A DNA stretch of 64,000 bases from CAZIAK01 sp964537035 (GTDB taxonomy: Bacteria; Planctomycetota; B15-G4), in NCBI GenBank assembly GCA_964537035.1, contig CAZIAK010000018.1, positions 23,365 to 87,364 of the forward strand, written 5' to 3'. The notes beneath the pieces are model-generated. The model saw nothing but the letters and a program-made list of their open reading frames with translations, was not told where the DNA came from and did no database searches. How positions within the stretch are numbered: the first letter of the stretch is position 1; every line of letters begins with the position of its first letter. Both the position numbers and the translations under genes were made by a program. Positions 8,224 through 16,612 of this stretch are shown piece after piece.

Positions 8224-9486
8224 ATGCAGAGCCATCCTCCGCCCATGACCGGGCGCCCAGATCGCGAGGCCCCGCCAGCTCCCGCAGGCCGCAAGCACCC
8301 CTGGTGGCACTGGGTGATCGCCGTGGACGCGTTGCTCGTGCTCGCCACCAGCGTCAACCGCTACCTCCCTGACCTGGGACACAACCCGCTCTTCTCGGGA
8401 GGCGGCGGCTGGCGCCTGCTCGAACCGCTCAACCTCGTACGTGAGGGCAACCCCGCCACCTGGTGGTCCGGGTTGGCCCTGCTCGTGGCCGGACTGCTGG
8501 CCTGGGAGTTGGTGGGCCGCCAACCGGGCACAGCGCCACGCTCCAGCCGTCGATCCTGGGTCGCTGTGGCCGCCGTGCTGATCGCTCTCTCCGCCGATGA
8601 ACTCGGATCCTTTCACGAACGCATTGACCTGCCCGGCGGCTTTCGCGGCGTGGCCGCCGTGGGGGCCATCGCGTTTTCCTGGCCACTGCTGGTCTTGTTC
8701 CGACAACAGGAAAGCCGCCGCGCGGCCGTGGGCATCACACTCGGCTTCGGCCTCTTCGGCGGGGTCGCCGTCATGGAGCATTTCGAGCGAGCCAGCCCAT
8801 TGCCCACCTGGCTCCGCGGCCCCCGCGCCGGTCTCGAGGAGGGTCTGGAACTCGCCGCCCAGCTGCTGATCGTGATCGCCTTGGTCCGTCAACGCAGACA
8901 GCCACCGCATGAGCCGTGGCGTGCTGTGGTACCCCGCCCCGATCGCTGCCCCCGGTTGCCGCTGTGGCTCACGGCCGCGCTCATGCTTCACGTCGCCGTT
9001 GCGCTGTGGTTCGTCCCCACTCTGACCGACCTGGGGCCACGGGGAGACCCTTCGTGGTGGTTCCCGTTTGTGGCCTTCGCGCTCGCTGCTTGGCGTGTCT
9101 GGTGGGCCAATGTTGAGTCTCCCTCGTGGCGCAGTCGCCTGGTCGTGGCCGCGCTCATGGTCGCCAGCATGGACTCGGTCGCCCAGCTGTCGCAGCACCT
9201 GTTGATCATGGACTCCAGTCTTGCCCCCGGCCCCTTCAGCGGCGCCTGCCAAGTGGGCTTGTGCGCCGCCCTGATCGTGGTCGCCGCGTCCAGGATCGGT
9301 GCCGGGGCAATCGATGCGCTGCCTTCCTGGAGGGGTTGCCTGGCCAGCCTGGTCGCTGTGAGTCTGATGGCGTTCAGCCGCGTCGCCGACATGGCTGTCG
9401 CGCCCACCGAAGCGATCGTCGCTGGATGCGCAGCCTGTCTGCTGTGGGCGAGCTGTCCCAACGAAGGTGAAGAGGCAGCACACTGA
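8224..9486 (+). CDS. polytopic membrane protein, unknown function
   Basis: A 420-residue protein with a Pro-rich cytoplasmic start and about ten hydrophobic segments (for example VIAVDALLVLATSVN, WWSGLALLVAGLLAWELV, WLTAALMLHVAVALWFV, CQVGLCAALIVVAA). Two conserved-looking acidic loops occur: SADELGSFHERID and RAGLEEGLELAAQ. The second half partly mirrors the first (a DxxxQLSQH element in place of DELxxxHE), which suggests an internal duplication. No family is recognised. A long open frame on the opposite strand (8113-9594) is rejected because this strand has coherent transmembrane structure. Confidence 0.8.
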   Translation: MQSHPPPMTGRPDREAPPAPAGRKHPWWHWVIAVDALLVLATSVNRYLPDLGHNPLFSGGGGWRLLEPLNLVREGNPATWWSGLALLVAGLLAWELVGRQPGTAPRSSRRSWVAVAAVLIALSADELGSFHERIDLPGGFRGVAAVGAIAFSWPLLVLFRQQESRRAAVGITLGFGLFGGVAVMEHFERASPLPTWLRGPRAGLEEGLELAAQLLIVIALVRQRRQPPHEPWRAVVPRPDRCPRLPLWLTAALMLHVAVALWFVPTLTDLGPRGDPSWWFPFVAFALAAWRVWWANVESPSWRSRLVVAALMVASMDSVAQLSQHLLIMDSSLAPGPFSGACQVGLCAALIVVAASRIGAGAIDALPSWRGCLASLVAVSLMAFSRVADMAVAPTEAIVAGCAACLLWASCPNEGEEAAH

Positions 9487-9841
9487 GGTGAGTGCACGCG
9501 CTGTTGGCCGGGCGACCCCGAGCCCCGGAGAATTGCAATGCTCACTTCTGCTGACACCGCGAGCGCCGCTGCCCGCACCATCAGGAGGGGGCACCGCTCG
9601 ACCGGCACGGCCTGCACACGACGCGCCTGTTTTCCCCCACCGAATTGCCTGTTCTCGTCGGCCGGAGAATGGTTCGACACGGTATAGTTTGGCCTCGCGC
9701 CGTGTGAGCGCGAGCAGCAGTTGATGACCTCATGCCGTTGAGGGAGAGCCAGCGTGGGCTGGACCAGCGTCACGCTATCCGTTCCCCTTGAGGGCCTGAC
9801 GATGACCTGACCCTATCCACAAGTCTCCCGAGCCTTTTGAC
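9487..9841. other. intergenic region upstream of the EF-G paralogue
   Basis: No supported gene in this 355-base stretch. A TATAGT box at 9683-9688 could be a -10 element for the downstream gene, but no good -35 box lies at the usual distance, so the promoter call is weak. Confidence 0.35.
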
Positions 9842-11860
9842 ATGAGCAGTTACAGCACGGCTGATATCCGAAACATTGCGTTCATCGGTGGACCGGATAC
9901 GGGAAAGACTTCGTTGGCGGAGGCCATGCTTTTCGCCACCGGTGCCATCAAGCGCCTGGGCAAAGTGGGCGACGGGACGACGACGTCCGACTTCGATGAC
10001 GAAGAGCAGAGCAAGGCCCACTCGATCCGCTGCAGCCTCATGCGCATGGATCACAAGGGCACCCACATCAACCTGCTCGACACGCCAGGCTACCCGGACT
10101 TCATCGGCGAGGTGGCCAGCGCGCTCGGCGCCGTCGAAGTCGCCGCGCTCGTGATCAACGTGCACAAGGGGCTGACGTTCCCATGCCACCAGACCTGGGA
10201 CCTGGCAGGCAAGACCGGCAGGGCTCGTTGCATCGTGCTGACCCACATCGACCAAGCAGAAGACTTCGACATCTCCGCCTTCTGCACAGACCTCGGCGAA
10301 GGCCTGGGCGTCCGTTGCTTGCCCGTGTCCGTGCCGATCGGGGTGGGCGAGAAGATGACGGGCATCAAGAGCGTGCCCCTTGGAGCCAAGTTTGAAGACG
10401 ACGTGGCCGATCATCGCGAGGCGCTCATCGAAGCGGTGGTCGAGGTCGACGATGAGGCCATGACCCGGTTCCTCGAAGAGGACGCGCCCCCCGAAGAGGC
10501 CGAGGCCTACGAGTTGTTGACCCGTTCGATCCTGGCTGGTGAGGTGATCCCCGTGCTCTGCGCCGACCCGCTCGAGGGTCACGGCGTCACCGAGTTGCTG
10601 GACTTCTTCGAGAGGGCCCTGCCTTCCCCCGCCACGGGGCCGTTCTTCAAGACCATCGAAGGCGAAGATCTGCACCCCGACTCCGACGGCACGACCCTGT
10701 TCGTCTTCAAGACGGTCATCGACCCGTTCATAGGCAAGCTGTGCATTCTCAGGGTCGTCTGCGGTGTCGCCGAGCATGGTCACTCGCTCAAGCTCTCACG
10801 CACGGGCAAGGCCGTGAAGCTTGGCCACCTGGAGACCGTGCAAGGCAAGGACCACAAAGAGGTTCACCAGGCCACGGCAGGTGATCTGATCGCGGTGACG
10901 AAGATCGACGAGCTCGAGACGTCAGACACGCTGCTCGATTCAGACCACGATCGTCACCTCGCGCCACTGGTGGTGCCCAAGCCCATGGCGTCCAGAGCCA
11001 TCGAGCCCCTCGATCATGGCGACGAGCTGAAGCTGGCCACCGCGCTGCGCCGTGTGGTCTCCGAGAGCCCGGCGTTCAGCTACGAGCGCAACGAGTTCAC
11101 CGCAGAGCTCGTGGTCCACGGCACATCGATCATGCACATCCAGAGTGAGCTCCATCGCATCAAGGAGCGGTCTGGCGTCGAGGTGAAGGTCGCCATCCCC
11201 AGAGTCGCGCTCAAGGAGACGGTCACCCTGTCGTCGAAGGGCCACTACAGGCACAAGAAGCAGACGGGCGGGCGCGGTCAGTTCGCCGAGGTCTTCCTCG
11301 AGGTGTCGCCCGCCGAGCGAGGCGCGGGGCTCGTCTTTGAAGACGGCACGGTGGGAGGGTCGGTGCCCAAGAACTTCATCCCCGCCATCGAGAAGGGCGT
11401 CATCGAACTGATGAACACGGGCATCATCGCTGGCTACCCCGTGGTCGACGTGACCGTGCGCGTCAAGGACGGCAAGTTTCACGACGTCGACTCGGACGAG
11501 GCCAGCTTCAAGCTCGCCGGCGGCCGCGCCTTCAAGGACGGCTTCAGCAATGGCAAGCCCGTCCTGCTCGAGCCCCATCTCGACATGGAGGTCGCAGTGC
11601 CCAGCCGCTTCATGGGCGCCATCACCGCTGATGTGACCTCCCGCCGCGGTCAGATCGTGGGCATGTCCTCTATTGGCGACATGCAGATCGTGCGCACGAA
11701 GGTGCCTCAGCGAGAGGTGATGACCTATCCCACGGTGCTGCACTCGCTGACCCAAGGCGAGGGCTCGTTCAGCGCAGAGCATGCAGACTACGAGGTCGTG
11801 CCCGGCAACATCCAGAAAGAGATCATGGCCGAGTACCAGCCAGAGCACGCAGACGACTGA
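9842..11860 (+). CDS. elongation factor G-like GTPase (EF-G paralogue)
   Basis: A 672-residue translational GTPase with EF-G architecture: G domain (P-loop GGPDTGKTS at 16-24, G3 DTPGYPDF at 80-87, G4 THID at 134-137), domain II, domain III, domain IV (RVALKETVT, then GHYRHKKQTGGRGQFAEV) and domain V (DVTSRRGQIVGM). It differs from canonical FusA in having Tyr84 where the catalytic His of DTPGH is found, and THID instead of NKxD. The same DTPGY form is known in the bacterial EF-G-like paralogue family, whose cellular role is poorly defined. It is not SelB: it has domains IV and V of EF-G and no winged-helix C-terminus. Monocistronic, ended by a strong hairpin. Confidence 0.93.
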   Translation: MSSYSTADIRNIAFIGGPDTGKTSLAEAMLFATGAIKRLGKVGDGTTTSDFDDEEQSKAHSIRCSLMRMDHKGTHINLLDTPGYPDFIGEVASALGAVEVAALVINVHKGLTFPCHQTWDLAGKTGRARCIVLTHIDQAEDFDISAFCTDLGEGLGVRCLPVSVPIGVGEKMTGIKSVPLGAKFEDDVADHREALIEAVVEVDDEAMTRFLEEDAPPEEAEAYELLTRSILAGEVIPVLCADPLEGHGVTELLDFFERALPSPATGPFFKTIEGEDLHPDSDGTTLFVFKTVIDPFIGKLCILRVVCGVAEHGHSLKLSRTGKAVKLGHLETVQGKDHKEVHQATAGDLIAVTKIDELETSDTLLDSDHDRHLAPLVVPKPMASRAIEPLDHGDELKLATALRRVVSESPAFSYERNEFTAELVVHGTSIMHIQSELHRIKERSGVEVKVAIPRVALKETVTLSSKGHYRHKKQTGGRGQFAEVFLEVSPAERGAGLVFEDGTVGGSVPKNFIPAIEKGVIELMNTGIIAGYPVVDVTVRVKDGKFHDVDSDEASFKLAGGRAFKDGFSNGKPVLLEPHLDMEVAVPSRFMGAITADVTSRRGQIVGMSSIGDMQIVRTKVPQREVMTYPTVLHSLTQGEGSFSAEHADYEVVPGNIQKEIMAEYQPEHADD

Positions 11861-11926
11861 ACCGCTGCGTGGTGTCGTGGCAAGACCCCACTGGACAACC
11901 AGGCCTGTCTGGTCCAGATGCAGAGC

Positions 11927-11958
11927 AAGCCGCCCAGCTCACTCGAGCTGGGCGGCTT
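11927..11958. terminator. perfect 14-bp bidirectional terminator
   Basis: AAGCCGCCCAGCTC and GAGCTGGGCGGCTT form a perfect 14-base-pair stem with an ACTC loop. It lies between the convergent EF-G paralogue and selenothioredoxin genes, with A and T ends on either side that suit both strands. Confidence 0.8.
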
Positions 11959-11987
11959 GTGTACAGAGACCGTGATCCCGCAGAGCT

Positions 11988-13034
11988 TCAGCCGTCGCTG
12001 AGCGCCCCTTCGTACTCGGCGACCACCGCCTGAAGCGCCTCTCGCATGGCACCTTCAGAGTGCTCCACAGCGCGCTTCTGGATCTCGATCGCTCGCTCGA
12101 TATCCCCACGCCAGAAATGCACCCTGGCCGCGGTATCAAGGATCGCACCGTCGTCCTCCCCGCCCAGCTCAAGGGCCTTGTTCGCCGCCAGCAGAGCCAG
12201 ATCGAGGAAACGGTTCTCCAGGTCGACCTCCGGGTCCACCAGGTTCCAGGCGAAGCCGTTCAGGCTGCCAGGGTTCTTCGCCGCGATGGCCTCGTCGACG
12301 ATCTGCTGACCCAGTGCCAACGCCTCGGCCTTGTGCTCCGGTAGCCTGGAGACGATGGAGAAGTGCAGGCTCTCCAGGCCCTTCGCGGCCAGAGGGTGTT
12401 CGCGCCTGAACTCCAAGAGGCGCAGGTAGGCCTCGGCAGGGTCAGCTGACCTGGCCGCGTAGATCGCGCTCTTCTTGGCGCTGATCTCCTTCATCATGGC
12501 GGGACCCTTTTCGTAGTCCCATTTGTCATCAACGACAAAGGCCAAGGGGATGTCGACCTCCGCGGGATGACCTATCCAGGCGATCTTGCCGGTCTTGTCC
12601 ACCAGGAAGCTGGTGGGGATTCCGCGCTGGCCCGAGGCCTTCATGTAGGCCTCATTCGTCTCACGGGCCACGTCCCAGGCCACCGTGTAGTCCATGCCGT
12701 CGCCCTTGTCTTCGACCATGGCCTTGACCTTCTCCAGCGTATTGCCTGGGTCTTCGCTGGTGAGCCCGATGATCGTCACGTCCTGGTCCCTGTAGTCTCT
12801 CTGCAACTGCGAGAGATGTGGCATGCTCGCCACGCAAGGGCCTCACCAGGTGGCCCAGAACTCCACGAGGTAGACGTTCCCCGCTTCGAAGTTCGAAACC
12901 TGCGAGCCCTTCACCCAATCGGCGACACTCAACGCCGGGGCGGTGTCACTGATACCCAGGGACGGTGTGTCCCCGGCATGGGCAGGAGCCATCATGGCCG
13001 CACCGGCCACGCCGGCGAGAAGCAACCTCTTCAT
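11988..13034 (-). CDS. exported selenothioredoxin (TlpA-like) with UGA in place of the first CxxC cysteine
   Basis: Read through a UGA at 12845-12843, this is one 348-residue protein. A Sec signal peptide (MKRLLLAGVAGAAMMAPAHA) precedes a TlpA/thioredoxin fold: VYLVEFWATW, the UGA as residue 64, then GPC with Cys67. The motif is W-U-G-P-C where thioredoxins have W-C-G-P-C. The fold continues with IIGLTSED and the cis-Pro segment GIPTSFLVDKTGKIAWIG. Residues about 180-348 are helical and TPR-like (WRGDIERAIEIQKRAVEH). The start is ATG 13034, nine bases after GAGGG. The frame is uninterrupted apart from the UGA, and two hairpins follow it. A single-base change from TGC or TGT to TGA is the alternative. 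A periplasmic disulfide reductase or peroxidase-linked role is inferred. The gene is divergent from the LpxR-like gene. Confidence 0.87.
12796..12833 (-). promoter_or_regulatory. candidate bacterial SECIS hairpins (two adjacent)
   Basis: On the minus strand, GUGGC-GAGCAU-GCCAC (12833-12818, five base pairs, loop 14 bases after the UGA) is followed by UCUCUC-GCAGUUGCA-GAGAGA (12816-12796, six base pairs, loop 32 bases after the UGA). The second falls in the usual bacterial SECIS distance range, and both loops begin with G. Either, or both stacked, could recruit SelB. Confidence 0.55.
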
Positions 13035-13240
13035 GGTCAAGTCCCTCAAGAGAAAGCGAACGTGCTGAGTCAATCCAGGGGGCGAGTCTACTCTTCTTGT
13101 GCCATCGCTGGGATCCGCATGCCCGGTGCTGCACAATCCGGCAACACCTTGGCCGGTCTGATGGCCAAGGTCGCCGGAAGACTCGGGAGATCACACGGAT
13201 CGTGGGTCGAAGAAAGGGAACCACAGGGAGACCGGCCCGG

Positions 13241-14320
13241 GTGCGCATGCTGAGCTGGTTTCTGCTGGCAGCTGCCTGCCCCGGCGCCCTCGACGCTCAA
13301 GAACTGCGTCAACCGCCCCGTTCTCAGAGAGATCACAGCGAGCCCTTTCGCCACACTCACTCCTGGCAACTTGACCAGGACCTGATCGCACCGAACAACG
13401 AAGACAGGGACTACACCCAGGGCCTGTCCTTCGAGTGGTTCACTGAAGAGCGCGACCCGAACGCCTACCCCAATGACCTCTGGGGTTTCTCTCATGCCCA
13501 CGAGCTTCTCGACGGCGCTGCGTCGACGCTGAGTCTCCGTCAGGCGGACGGCCAGGCAAAGCTCGTGACAAGCATGGGCCTGGGCTCCATCGCCTTCACG
13601 CCGGACAACATCGCCGCGGCGGCGCCGGTGACCAACGAGAGGCCCTACTCGAACCTCTTCTACTACACGCAACGACGCATCCAGGAGTCGCCGGACGGGT
13701 CCGTGGGCACCGAGCTGCGTCTGGGCATGCTGGGCACCAACGTGGCCAGCTACGCTCAGACGAAGATTCATCAGGCCAACCGGGTGGCGTTCAACAGCGA
13801 CCAGCCCGTGGACCCCAACGGTTGGGGCAACCAGATCTCTGACGGAGGCGAGCTCACGTTTCTCTATCGCGTCTCCTCCGATCGCATCGTCTCTCGCGGA
13901 GAGTGGCACGACCTGGCCCTGACCTCCGACGTGAACCTGGGCTACCAGGTGAACGGGTCCCTCGGCTTCACCTACCGACTGGGCCGCATGGAGAACGGCA
14001 CGCACAGCACTCCGTTCGACCCCATGAGCCGGGCGAACTTCGTGCCTGCCCTCGCGCCCGGCGACCAGTACTTCTTCTGCGCCGCGAGAGTGCGCGGCGT
14101 GGCCTACGACGCCCTGCTCCAAGGCCAGCTCAAGCACAACGCCTACGATCTCAGGACCCGAGACGTGAGCCGGGTGGTCGTGCAAGCCGCGCTCGGGCTC
14201 TCGACCAGCTTTTCCCGGAGCCACCAGCTGACCTACTCGGTGACAGCCCGGACCCACGAGTTCGCTGACCAGCGCCGCACCCATTGGTGGGGTGGACTGA
14301 CCTACTCGCGCCGGTACTGA
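13241..14320 (+). CDS. LpxR-family lipid A deacylase-like outer-membrane protein
   Basis: About 359 residues with a signal peptide (MLSWFLLAAACPGALDAQ) and an LpxR-type beta-barrel. LpxR enzymes remove the 3'-acyloxyacyl chain of lipid A in the outer membrane. Family hallmarks seen are the N-terminal acidic motif with the DYTQGLSFEW strand (canonical D-x-Y-T-N-G and the catalytic Ser region) and the TKIHQ His region followed by NGWGNQI (canonical H then GWDNQ). The barrel ends in an aromatic strand (YSRRY). GTG 13241 lies ten bases after GGGAG; ATG 13247 is an alternative start. Upstream Met residues in the frame have no signal-peptide character. Substrate activity in this organism is inferred. 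Confidence 0.83.
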   Translation: MRMLSWFLLAAACPGALDAQELRQPPRSQRDHSEPFRHTHSWQLDQDLIAPNNEDRDYTQGLSFEWFTEERDPNAYPNDLWGFSHAHELLDGAASTLSLRQADGQAKLVTSMGLGSIAFTPDNIAAAAPVTNERPYSNLFYYTQRRIQESPDGSVGTELRLGMLGTNVASYAQTKIHQANRVAFNSDQPVDPNGWGNQISDGGELTFLYRVSSDRIVSRGEWHDLALTSDVNLGYQVNGSLGFTYRLGRMENGTHSTPFDPMSRANFVPALAPGDQYFFCAARVRGVAYDALLQGQLKHNAYDLRTRDVSRVVVQAALGLSTSFSRSHQLTYSVTARTHEFADQRRTHWWGGLTYSRRY

Positions 14321-14365
14321 GTCACACCCGAGGGTGGGCGACTCCGAGCACTCAGCATCGAAGGC

Positions 14366-14698
14366 TCACTCTTCTGCGCAACACAGCCAGAGCAGCACGT
14401 CGCAGGGGAGCAAGATGGTGTCCAGGGCCGCCTCCGGAAACGTGAGCACGAGCAGCGAGGCTCCATACCAGAGTCGCCCCCCTGCGCCCGGTGACTGCTC
14501 AAGCCCCTGCCGTCCCGTTGGCAGCTCGTGAGTCTCGGCGAACCAGGCGTCCCCGTACAGGTAGTGCAGGCCAGGGTAGAACGGAGCCGCCGAGCCAAGA
14601 CCCCGGCCGTCGATGACCCGCTGGTCAACGCTCAGGCAGCCCCCGACCAACAGCCCCAAGGCCAGACACAGACATGAGCTCAGTGACGGTCTCGGCAT
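14366..14698 (-). CDS. YceK/YidQ-like (DUF1375) lipoprotein
   Basis: A 110-residue lipoprotein with a signal peptide and lipobox (LLVGGC) and the family core YPGLHYLYGDAWF, ending with PEAALDTILLPCDVLLWL. In the YceK/YidQ family this last segment reads D-L-P-F-S-x-x-x-D-T-x-L-L-P-Y. The start ATG 14698 follows GGGAGG by about seven bases; the Met codon at 14785 lies far upstream of any signal sequence. Role unknown in the family beyond being an outer-membrane-associated lipoprotein. Convergent with the LpxR-like gene 45 bases away. Confidence 0.78.
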   Translation of the reverse strand: MPRPSLSSCLCLALGLLVGGCLSVDQRVIDGRGLGSAAPFYPGLHYLYGDAWFAETHELPTGRQGLEQSPGAGGRLWYGASLLVLTFPEAALDTILLPCDVLLWLCCAEE

Positions 14699-14921
14699 TC
14701 GTGGCCTCCCAGGGCAAGACACTGGCGCAGACCCCAAAAACGGCTCGAAGCCGCCTGGCCCGACGCCACAAGGGCACCGTAGCAATCAGCGCATGGCCAG
14801 CGAAGGCGAGCCCCAGAAGCCTCTTGTCAACCGGATCGCTACTGGCGTTGTATGTCCCAACGAACCCGCCGCCGGCAAGGTTCGACGCGACCCTCCATCC
14901 CTCAGAAAGGGACCCAGCCTC

Positions 14922-15257
14922 ATGAACATGGCAATCTTGATCACCATCACCGTAGCGGCCGCTCTCGTCGTCCTCATCGTTGCTGCTGTGAAGGTCCGCA
15001 ACCACCTGCGACACCAGGCTCAGCGCTTGGGCTACCCCTCTCTCTCGGCCTACTTGAGCGCTTCCCCGCGCACCGACGAGGAGAAGCGCGAGGCGGTGAG
15101 CATGGGCCTGGTGGGACTGATCCTCTGCCTGCTGGGCCTCATCCTGCCGCCCTTCATGCTCATCGGGCTCTTCCCGCTGTTCTACGGAGCGCGCAAGGTC
15201 GCCTGGGCTTCCATGGGCCTCGGACTCGTGGATGACGCTGACCTTCCCGGCGCGTGA
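14922..15257 (+). CDS. small membrane protein in the sigma factor operon
   Basis: A 111-residue protein with an N-terminal transmembrane helix (ILITITVAAALVVLIVAAV), a basic loop (KVRNHLRHQAQRLGY) and a long hydrophobic hairpin (GLVGLILCLLGLILPPFMLIGLFPLFYGA). ATG 14922 is preceded by AAAGGGA. Its TGA overlaps the GTG start of the downstream ECF sigma factor (GTGA), so the two are translationally coupled and likely share a function. No family is recognised; a sensor or envelope-status role is possible but is inference from context. Confidence 0.72.
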   Translation: MNMAILITITVAAALVVLIVAAVKVRNHLRHQAQRLGYPSLSAYLSASPRTDEEKREAVSMGLVGLILCLLGLILPPFMLIGLFPLFYGARKVAWASMGLGLVDDADLPGA

Positions 15258-15868
15258 GCCCCGCAGGCCACCACGGATCGAGCGCGGCCGGGCCCGTGCC
15301 TGCAGACGGCGCGGCGTCCGTTGAGATCGGCGCAGTGCGACGCGCTGTCCTCGCCGTCCGAGGTGGGAACGGCGAAGCGTTCGGGCCCATCGTCGAGAGA
15401 TATCAGCAGCGACTCTTTGGTCTGGCGATGATGATGACCCGTCATCGAGAGGGTGCCGAAGAGGTCACCCAGGACGCCTTCGTCCGAGCCTTCAGCCGCC
15501 TGCATCTGTACGACGAGTCCCGCCCGTTCTATCCCTGGCTCGCGACCATCGCTGTGCGCCTGGCCCAGAACTGGTTGAGAAGTCACGGCCGTGAGAGCCA
15601 ACGGGTCTCCCCCTTGTTTGAGCCAGACCGTGAACCGTCCTCACCCAACGAACCTGTGGACTCACTCATCACGATAGAGCGGGAACGCCAGCTGTGGCAG
15701 TCAGTGGCAGCGCTGCCCTCGGGAGAGCGCACGGCCGTGGTGCTCTACTACCGCGACGGCATGAAGGTCAACGACGTCGCCCGCGCGCTCGGCGTGACCG
15801 GCGGCACGGTGAAGACGCTCTTGTTTCGCGCTCGGAAAAAACTCCGCAGCGCTCTGGAGACCCCATGA
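15254..15868 (+). CDS. ECF-type RNA polymerase sigma factor
   Basis: A 204-residue extracytoplasmic-function sigma factor. Region 2 is at residues about 38-105 (FGPIVERYQQRLFGLAMMM, EEVTQDAFVRAFSRL, PWLATIAVRLAQNWLRSH). Region 4 is at about 145-200 (LPSGERTAVVLYYRDGM, then VNDVARALGVTGGTVKTLL). It directs RNA polymerase to a specific promoter set. GTG start, overlapping the preceding stop by one codon pattern, and its own stop overlaps the next ATG (ATGA), which makes a three-gene coupled unit with a membrane protein on each side. The downstream protein is its likely anti-sigma factor. Confidence 0.95.
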   Translation: MSPAGHHGSSAAGPVPADGAASVEIGAVRRAVLAVRGGNGEAFGPIVERYQQRLFGLAMMMTRHREGAEEVTQDAFVRAFSRLHLYDESRPFYPWLATIAVRLAQNWLRSHGRESQRVSPLFEPDREPSSPNEPVDSLITIERERQLWQSVAALPSGERTAVVLYYRDGMKVNDVARALGVTGGTVKTLLFRARKKLRSALETP

Positions 15869-16260
15869 ACCCACTCGCATCCGAACTACAATGCTTGCAG
15901 GGCCCCACTGCACCTGCGGGAATGAGCGCCACCATCGCCTCTCGCATCGCCCGCATCGACGAGCAACGCCAGACCACTGCCAGCGCTGTGCGTGAAGACG
16001 TGGGCGCGGCGAGCCGCCCAGGTCGCCTGGCCTGGTTTTCGGTTCTGCTGGGCTTGAGCCTCGGCGTCGGAGCCCAGGTCTACCGGTTGGCTGCGGGAGA
16101 ACTGCCCTTGGATCTCATCTCCCTGCGCATCGCCGGCGGCCTGCAGAGTGTCGTGGACCTGGCCCAGCCAAGCCCTGCCATGGCCGTCCTTGGCGGCGGG
16201 GTGCTCCTGGCCCTCGCTGGCGCGCTCGCCCTTCAGCGCGAGGTCCCTCAACACCTCTGA
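15865..16260 (+). CDS. putative anti-sigma factor, membrane protein
   Basis: A 131-residue protein with a soluble N-terminus (about 1-50) and two hydrophobic segments (LAWFSVLLGLSLGVGAQVY and MAVLGGGVLLALAGALAL). Size, topology and the ATGA overlap with the ECF sigma gene suggest an anti-sigma factor that holds the sigma at the membrane. No zinc-binding anti-sigma motif (HxxxCxxC) is visible; the only Cys near the N-terminus is in LQCLQG. The assignment is therefore contextual. Confidence 0.65.
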   Translation: MNPLASELQCLQGPTAPAGMSATIASRIARIDEQRQTTASAVREDVGAASRPGRLAWFSVLLGLSLGVGAQVYRLAAGELPLDLISLRIAGGLQSVVDLAQPSPAMAVLGGGVLLALAGALALQREVPQHL

Positions 16261-16299
16261 GCCCCCGAGGGCCGCCCGCTCCCGCCCGAGCTGGACAGC

Positions 16300-16590
16300 A
16301 CACCCCGAGGCTGGATCGCGCCCGCCCAGATTGGCTCGCCCTCCCCGAGCTTGATCGCCCNNNNNNNNNNNNNNNNNNNNNNNNNNNNNNNNNNNNNNNN
16401 NNNNNNNNNNNNNNNNNNNNNNNNNNNNNNNNNNNNNNNNNNNNNNNNNNNNNNNNNNNNCGAGGCTGGATCGCGCCCGCCCAGATTGGCTCGCCCTCCC
16501 CGAGCTTGATCGCCCCCGACGGGCTGGATCGCCCCCGGCAGGCTGGATCGCGCCGGCGATCGTGTCGCCCAGATGACATCGCCCCCACAA
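16300..16590. repeat. degenerate tandem repeat array interrupted by an assembly gap
   Basis: Units of about 18-20 bases resemble CCGAGGCTGGATCGCGCCC. At least two lie before the gap and five or more after it, drifting towards the right end. The 55 bases directly left of the gap (16306-16360) reappear right of it (16461-16515), so the gap is inside the array and its copy number is not resolved. No gene is supported in the 368 bases between 16261 and 16628; open frames here exist only by reading through Ns. Confidence 0.85.
16361..16460. other. assembly gap (100 Ns)
   Basis: Exactly 100 N characters, a conventional scaffold-gap length, so the true missing length is unknown. It is flanked by identical repeat sequence, the usual reason for such a break. 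Confidence 0.98.
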
Positions 16591-16612
16591 GGTTGCGCGA
16601 TCCTTCGATATA

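Noticed and set aside
8113..9594. Long open frame on the minus strand (493 codons) opposite the polytopic membrane protein gene
   Set aside because: Composition is Gln/Gly/Arg/His-rich without motif, while the plus strand gives a coherent membrane protein with a start and signal; typical antisense open frame in GC-rich DNA.
9842..11860. EF-G-like gene as a SelB-type selenocysteine elongation factor
   Set aside because: Domain order is that of EF-G (domains IV and V present), not EF-Tu-like SelB, and there is no winged-helix C-terminal SECIS-binding domain.
6999..12845. UGA read as Trp or Gly by genetic code change instead of Sec
   Set aside because: UGA ends many intact genes in this window (for example 580-582, 11858-11860), so it is a normal stop; both interrupting codons also fall at redox Cys sites.
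13088..14284. Minus-strand open frame opposite the LpxR-like gene
   Set aside because: The plus strand encodes the LpxR family motifs; the opposite frame has none.
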